Source of the DNA: UMGS1783 sp900555065
Lineage (GTDB): Bacteria; Bacillota; Clostridia; Oscillospirales; UMGS1783
Direction: 5' to 3'
Assembly (NCBI GenBank): GCA_937991645.1
Contig: CALKPL010000049.1
Span: 1 to 41,219 of the forward strand
DNA length: 41,219 bases
The translations under genes were made by a program, and so were the position numbers. Shown here piece after piece: positions 38,619-41,219 of this stretch. Within the stretch, counting starts at the first letter, position 1. Each line of letters begins with the position of its first letter. Below the pieces are notes generated by a model that did no database searches, was not told the DNA's origin, and saw only the letters and a program-made list of their open reading frames with translations.

Positions 38619-40307
38619 CTATTTGCCAAGCATACGCATGATTGCCTTTAATGGGTTTTGTATTTCTGCGGCAATCTCATCTTTATCTTTTTTGTATTTT
38701 AAATAATCCAAAGCCTGCTTAATTTTGTTATCGGTATTTTCGTTTATCCCCATAACAGCTTCGATATTTGGCACCATCCAAAATAGTTGTGCAGTTGGTA
38801 CAAATTCTTTTAATGCCTTGTTTTTCTTCGTATGATTATCATTTTCTTTTTCAAGTTTTTTCCTCTTTTCTGGGTCAGTAATGGTACTCACATCTTTTAT
38901 ATCATCATCTGCAACAACTACATAAGGAATTTCAAAGGCCGATGCAACTTTCGCGAAAGTTATCAAGTTACCTTTACCGCCGCACTCAATAACAGATATT
39001 CCGTATCGGTCAATGTCGATACCTAACAAACGTCCTGCATAAGGAAAAGCAAATTTTTCTGTTGCTCCCTCGACCAAGACAACCCCTTTAGCAAAGAACA
39101 TTTCGTTTCGTTGGTTGTCAAAATAGTTCTCAAGTTTTAATGCTTGTTTTTCACCTGATATAATGTCGTCCTTTTTGCAAAGTTTTGCTGTTGTTCCATT
39201 TGTGTTGTTCCTTCGGATTATGCAAATATTTTCTGGCTCATACAAACGAACAAAGGTAGGGGAATGTGTTGTTATAAAGACTTGATTTTGCTCTCCCAGC
39301 CGGGAAAGGATATTACTAAAATATCTTTGCTTTTTTGGATGCAAATAAACTTCCGGCTCTTCGATTGCAAAAATTGCACCCTCTTTTTTAATTTCCTCAT
39401 ATGTTCTGAATATTGCTATCACAATCGCACTTTGTAATCCAGCACCTACCATGTCAGCAGTTGTGCTTATTCCCATTTGATCGACATAAAGCTGCAAGTT
39501 CTTAAATACATTCATTGAGTCGTAAGTATCAAAACGGATAGCTATATCTCCCTCTGCGGGATCAATCCCCATCTGTTCTAATGAATTATCACGTATCTTG
39601 TTTTCAATTTCAAGAAACTGCTCTGTTTGCAAAAAGCTATATGCTTCTTTAATTTTTAGTTCAAATGCCTGTTTCCTCGTCAGCTTCTTTTTTCCCTCTG
39701 GCGTATCAACGGTTACAGTTGTTTTATCTGACGACAGACTCGTATTGATGTCGTTGAAAAGACGGCGCAATATCGACCAACGATTACTCGGGTCTTGCCT
39801 ATTATAATCACGCATTACGTCAACATAGATAAACGGTATTTTCTCGCGAAGCTCTTTTGTTACTTTCAATTCGTAATATTGTCCGGAATATCTCTCCCCT
39901 TGCTTATATGGGGTAGCAGGATATTTACAAACTTTCCCGTTCTTATCAATGCAAACAAAATCAACAACGAGTGTTCCCGCAGGTTTAGTTTTAACTTGTC
40001 TTTTATATGCCTTCCCCCGTAATTCAAAGCCAGAGATGTCACATTTACAGTTATTGCGCCATTCTTCAATGCCCTCATCAAAGAAAATTTGAATTACAAT
40101 GTTATTGGCGGTGTTATATTCGTTAAAATCTTCCTCTGTAAATGTGCGATCAGAAGGCCATGTTTCACCCAAAACAAGGTTAATAGCCTTTAGTATATTA
40201 CTCTTACCGGCATTGTTTTCCCCAATTAAAGCGCAATAATTGTTGGGTGAAAAGTCAAGCGACTTAATACTGCGATAATTCTCAATATGAACTCTTGATA
40301 TTTTCAT
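38619..40307 (-). CDS. OLD-family ATPase/TOPRIM nuclease
   Basis: 562 aa. The N-terminal ABC/SMC-type ATPase has Walker A GENNAGKSN at 29-37. The signature-like VGAGLQSAIVIAIF, Walker B AIFAIEEPEVYLHP near 311-324 and an H-switch TTHSP follow. The C-terminal TOPRIM domain shows VVLVEGATEKF (~405) and VVVADDDIKD (~460), the metal-binding E and DxD. This is the OLD layout (P2 Old, GajA). No UvrD/Rep-like GajB partner is adjacent, so it is a class 1-type or otherwise stand-alone OLD. Likely role: anti-phage or anti-plasmid DNA cleavage. It is coupled by ATGA overlap to the small HTH gene upstream. Low GC, mobile-element cargo. Confidence 0.9.
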   Translation of the reverse strand: MKISRVHIENYRSIKSLDFSPNNYCALIGENNAGKSNILKAINLVLGETWPSDRTFTEEDFNEYNTANNIVIQIFFDEGIEEWRNNCKCDISGFELRGKAYKRQVKTKPAGTLVVDFVCIDKNGKVCKYPATPYKQGERYSGQYYELKVTKELREKIPFIYVDVMRDYNRQDPSNRWSILRRLFNDINTSLSSDKTTVTVDTPEGKKKLTRKQAFELKIKEAYSFLQTEQFLEIENKIRDNSLEQMGIDPAEGDIAIRFDTYDSMNVFKNLQLYVDQMGISTTADMVGAGLQSAIVIAIFRTYEEIKKEGAIFAIEEPEVYLHPKKQRYFSNILSRLGEQNQVFITTHSPTFVRLYEPENICIIRRNNTNGTTAKLCKKDDIISGEKQALKLENYFDNQRNEMFFAKGVVLVEGATEKFAFPYAGRLLGIDIDRYGISVIECGGKGNLITFAKVASAFEIPYVVVADDDIKDVSTITDPEKRKKLEKENDNHTKKNKALKEFVPTAQLFWMVPNIEAVMGINENTDNKIKQALDYLKYKKDKDEIAAEIQNPLKAIMRMLGK

Positions 40308-40516
40308 TTTCGCCCCTCCTTATCTCTGCGCTTATATCCAATCCAATTTCCGTTTGTAACTCTCTCGTCTTTCGGTTTTTCCGTATTGGCAGGCATGACC
40401 CATGACGTACCAATTTTATAGGCACCTTTTATTCGACCATTCCGGCATAATTCAGATACTCGCCGGGGCGTAACACCCCATAGCTTGCCTGCCTGTTTCG
40501 TCGTCATAATATTCAT
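40304..40516 (-). CDS. Small MerR/excisionase-type HTH protein coupled to the OLD gene
   Basis: 70 aa. The core TTKQAGKLWGVTPRRVSELCRNGRIKGAYKIGTSWVMP is a winged-helix HTH of the excisionase/HTH_17 type (helix, turn, recognition helix, then the wing ending in W-x-x-P). The ATG at 40516 has GAGGG spaced by eight. Its stop overlaps the start of the OLD gene by four bases. It could control the cassette, act as an excisionase, or deliver the OLD protein to DNA. The tight coupling is seen; the role is inferred. Confidence 0.8.
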   Translation of the reverse strand: MNIMTTKQAGKLWGVTPRRVSELCRNGRIKGAYKIGTSWVMPANTEKPKDERVTNGNWIGYKRRDKEGRK

Positions 40517-40551
40517 AGCAACCGCCCTCACAAATGCAATTTGTTAAAGTA

Positions 40552-40580
40552 ATTATAGCACATTTGCGGAAGTATATCAA
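40552..40580 (-). promoter_or_regulatory. Promoter of the HTH-OLD cassette
   Basis: On the minus strand TTGATA (40580-40575) and TATAAT (40557-40552, extended by TGC), 17-bp spacing, 35 bases before the HTH start. Confidence 0.82.
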
Positions 40581-40752
40581 TTTGCATATGTGTTTCGCTC
40601 TATTTTGAAAATCTCTTTCGTCGCTTTGGCAAAAATGAAAGTGCGGCGTTGTATATAGTGAGGGGCAAAGTGCAACAAATGCCGCCTTTCAAACGGGATA
40701 TTGAGTGAGAGAAAGTAAAAGGGTTTGGGAAACTCCCAACAAGCCAAAAATC

Positions 40753-40772
40753 GCAAATGGGTACTCATTTGC
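40753..40772. repeat. Near-perfect 20-bp palindrome upstream of tnpW
   Basis: Arms GCAAATG / CATTTGC enclose G-GTAC-T; one symmetric pair is mismatched. It lies between the divergent HTH-OLD cassette and tnpW. A lone CATTTGC half also lies at 40561-40567 in the cassette promoter. Operator candidate. Confidence 0.6.
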
Positions 40773-40815
40773 TGTGCTTGCTCCCTACTCAAAACAAGGA
40801 AAGGACGGGAAAGGA

Positions 40816-41073
40816 ATGGAAAAGAAGCGAGAAGCAGAACATACAGATTTGTTGCCTCAAAAGGGCAATCCCCTGCATGAAACTGTCTGCTATAAAATCG
40901 GCGGGACAATTTTTGAAATCGAAACTTCCTGCGGCGGCTCCGAGCTGCTCTACGACAAGATGACGCGCCTTATCAAAGCGGAAACCGTCGAAACGCCTGC
41001 TGACAAGAAAAGCAAGGAGCGTTATAATAGCGATAGCAACCTGTTTGTCGGGCGTTCATTACAGGAGGAATGA
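40816..41073 (+). CDS. tnpW: Transposon-encoded protein TnpW
   Basis: 85 aa. The block LHETVCYKIGGTIFEIETSCGGSELLYDKMTRLI is characteristic of TnpW of Tn4451/Tn1549-like elements, where it sits just before the large serine recombinase; its function is unclear. The ATG at 40816 is preceded by GGGAAAGG, while the frame stays open upstream without another RBS. It ends 3 bases before the recombinase start. Confidence 0.85.
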   Translation: MEKKREAEHTDLLPQKGNPLHETVCYKIGGTIFEIETSCGGSELLYDKMTRLIKAETVETPADKKSKERYNSDSNLFVGRSLQEE

Positions 41074-41076
41074 ACC

Positions 41077-41219
41077 ATGAATACATATCCCGACAACATC
41101 ACCGCTTTGTATGCAAGACTTTCCCAAGAGGACGCTTTGGACGGAGAGAGCAACAGCATAGCCAACCAAGAGTTAATATGTAAAGGGTGGTTTCTCCCAC
41201 CTAATACATATGACTGCGG
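41077..41219 (+). CDS. Large serine recombinase (TnpX-like), 5' part only
   Basis: 47 codons before the window ends. NITALYARLSQEDALDGESN is the resolvase-type N-terminus of TnpX-like recombinases, with the catalytic Ser at residue 16. GGAGGAA precedes the ATG, coupling it to tnpW. After SIANQ (through 41169) the family normally goes on with a Lys-rich helix leading to a YxDDG motif; here it reads ELICKGWFLPPNTYDC instead. The frame remains open, but the last ~50 bases may be an insertion, rearrangement or chimeric contig end. Confidence 0.75.
   Translation, partial: MNTYPDNITALYARLSQEDALDGESNSIANQELICKGWFLPPNTYDC

Larger units (their letters stand above)
36050..41219. mobile_element. Partial Tn4451/Tn1549-type mobile element
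   Basis: An AT-richer block with a typical gene set: a pfam12645-like HTH protein, a sigma-like regulator, a Cys-rich KTR protein, an AraC/GyrI-like regulator, TnpW and the start of a large serine recombinase. No conjugation or relaxase genes are seen, but the right end is outside the window. The left end is approximate, placed at the composition change. It carries a cargo cassette (small HTH protein + OLD nuclease). Confidence 0.7.

Noticed and set aside
1..41219. CRISPR arrays and rRNA genes
   Set aside because: No regularly spaced identical repeats and no rRNA-like conserved segments were seen.

Overview
The window looks like chromosome of a high-GC, spore-forming member of the Firmicutes (class Clostridia or a close relative). 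The support is: a T-box-controlled thrS; a CtsR/McsA/McsB/ClpC stress operon with a CtsR box; an alpha/beta-type small acid-soluble spore protein with a SigG-like promoter; a TrkA/TrkH pair; and many strong intrinsic terminators. The last ~5 kb is AT-richer and carries a Tn4451/Tn1549-type mobile element that runs off the right edge, so this may be a contig end.

Layout. 1-4.4 kb: a YbjQ-like gene whose leader ends in a terminator, thrS behind a T-box, and a long-form ribose-phosphate pyrophosphokinase. 4.4-6.7 kb: mostly non-coding, with a consensus promoter, a tRNA-Leu-like fragment, a candidate small RNA and a structured repeat, then a membrane acyltransferase and a 55-aa protein. 6.9-11.5 kb: ctsR-mcsA-mcsB-clpC. 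11.7-17.7 kb (minus): two large FtsX-like permeases sharing an identical 366-bp 3' end, each preceded by a small secreted-peptide gene; one peptide gene is reduced to a 3' remnant and the other is interrupted by a 141-bp structured insertion. 17.8-21.8 kb (minus): aldo/keto reductase and trkA-trkH. 22-26.4 kb: EamA transporter, Mrp/ApbC-type ATPase, and a TetM-like GTPase coupled to a GNAT acetyltransferase. 27-30.3 kb: DUF4190 protein, Lgt, Sfp-type phosphopantetheinyl transferase, SASP, membrane protein. 30.4-35.9 kb (minus): an aconitase-superfamily hydratase and a third secreted-peptide/FtsX-permease pair. 36-41.2 kb: mobile element with HTH protein, sigma-like factor, KTR-domain protein, AraC/GyrI-like regulator, an HTH + OLD-nuclease cassette, TnpW and the start of a large serine recombinase.

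The most unusual content is the set of three 'small secreted Cys-containing peptide followed by ~850-aa two-domain FtsX-like permease' modules. None has an ATPase gene beside it. They carry hairpins between the two genes, or long-range pairing around the peptide gene, and show clear recombination scars. The organisation recalls bacteriocin/immunity loci such as the lactococcin 972 type, but the peptides are not recognisable members of a family I can name. The second point of interest is the 141-bp structured insertion in one signal peptide, which resembles a segment at about 4.93-5.12 kb next to the tRNA-Leu-like fragment.
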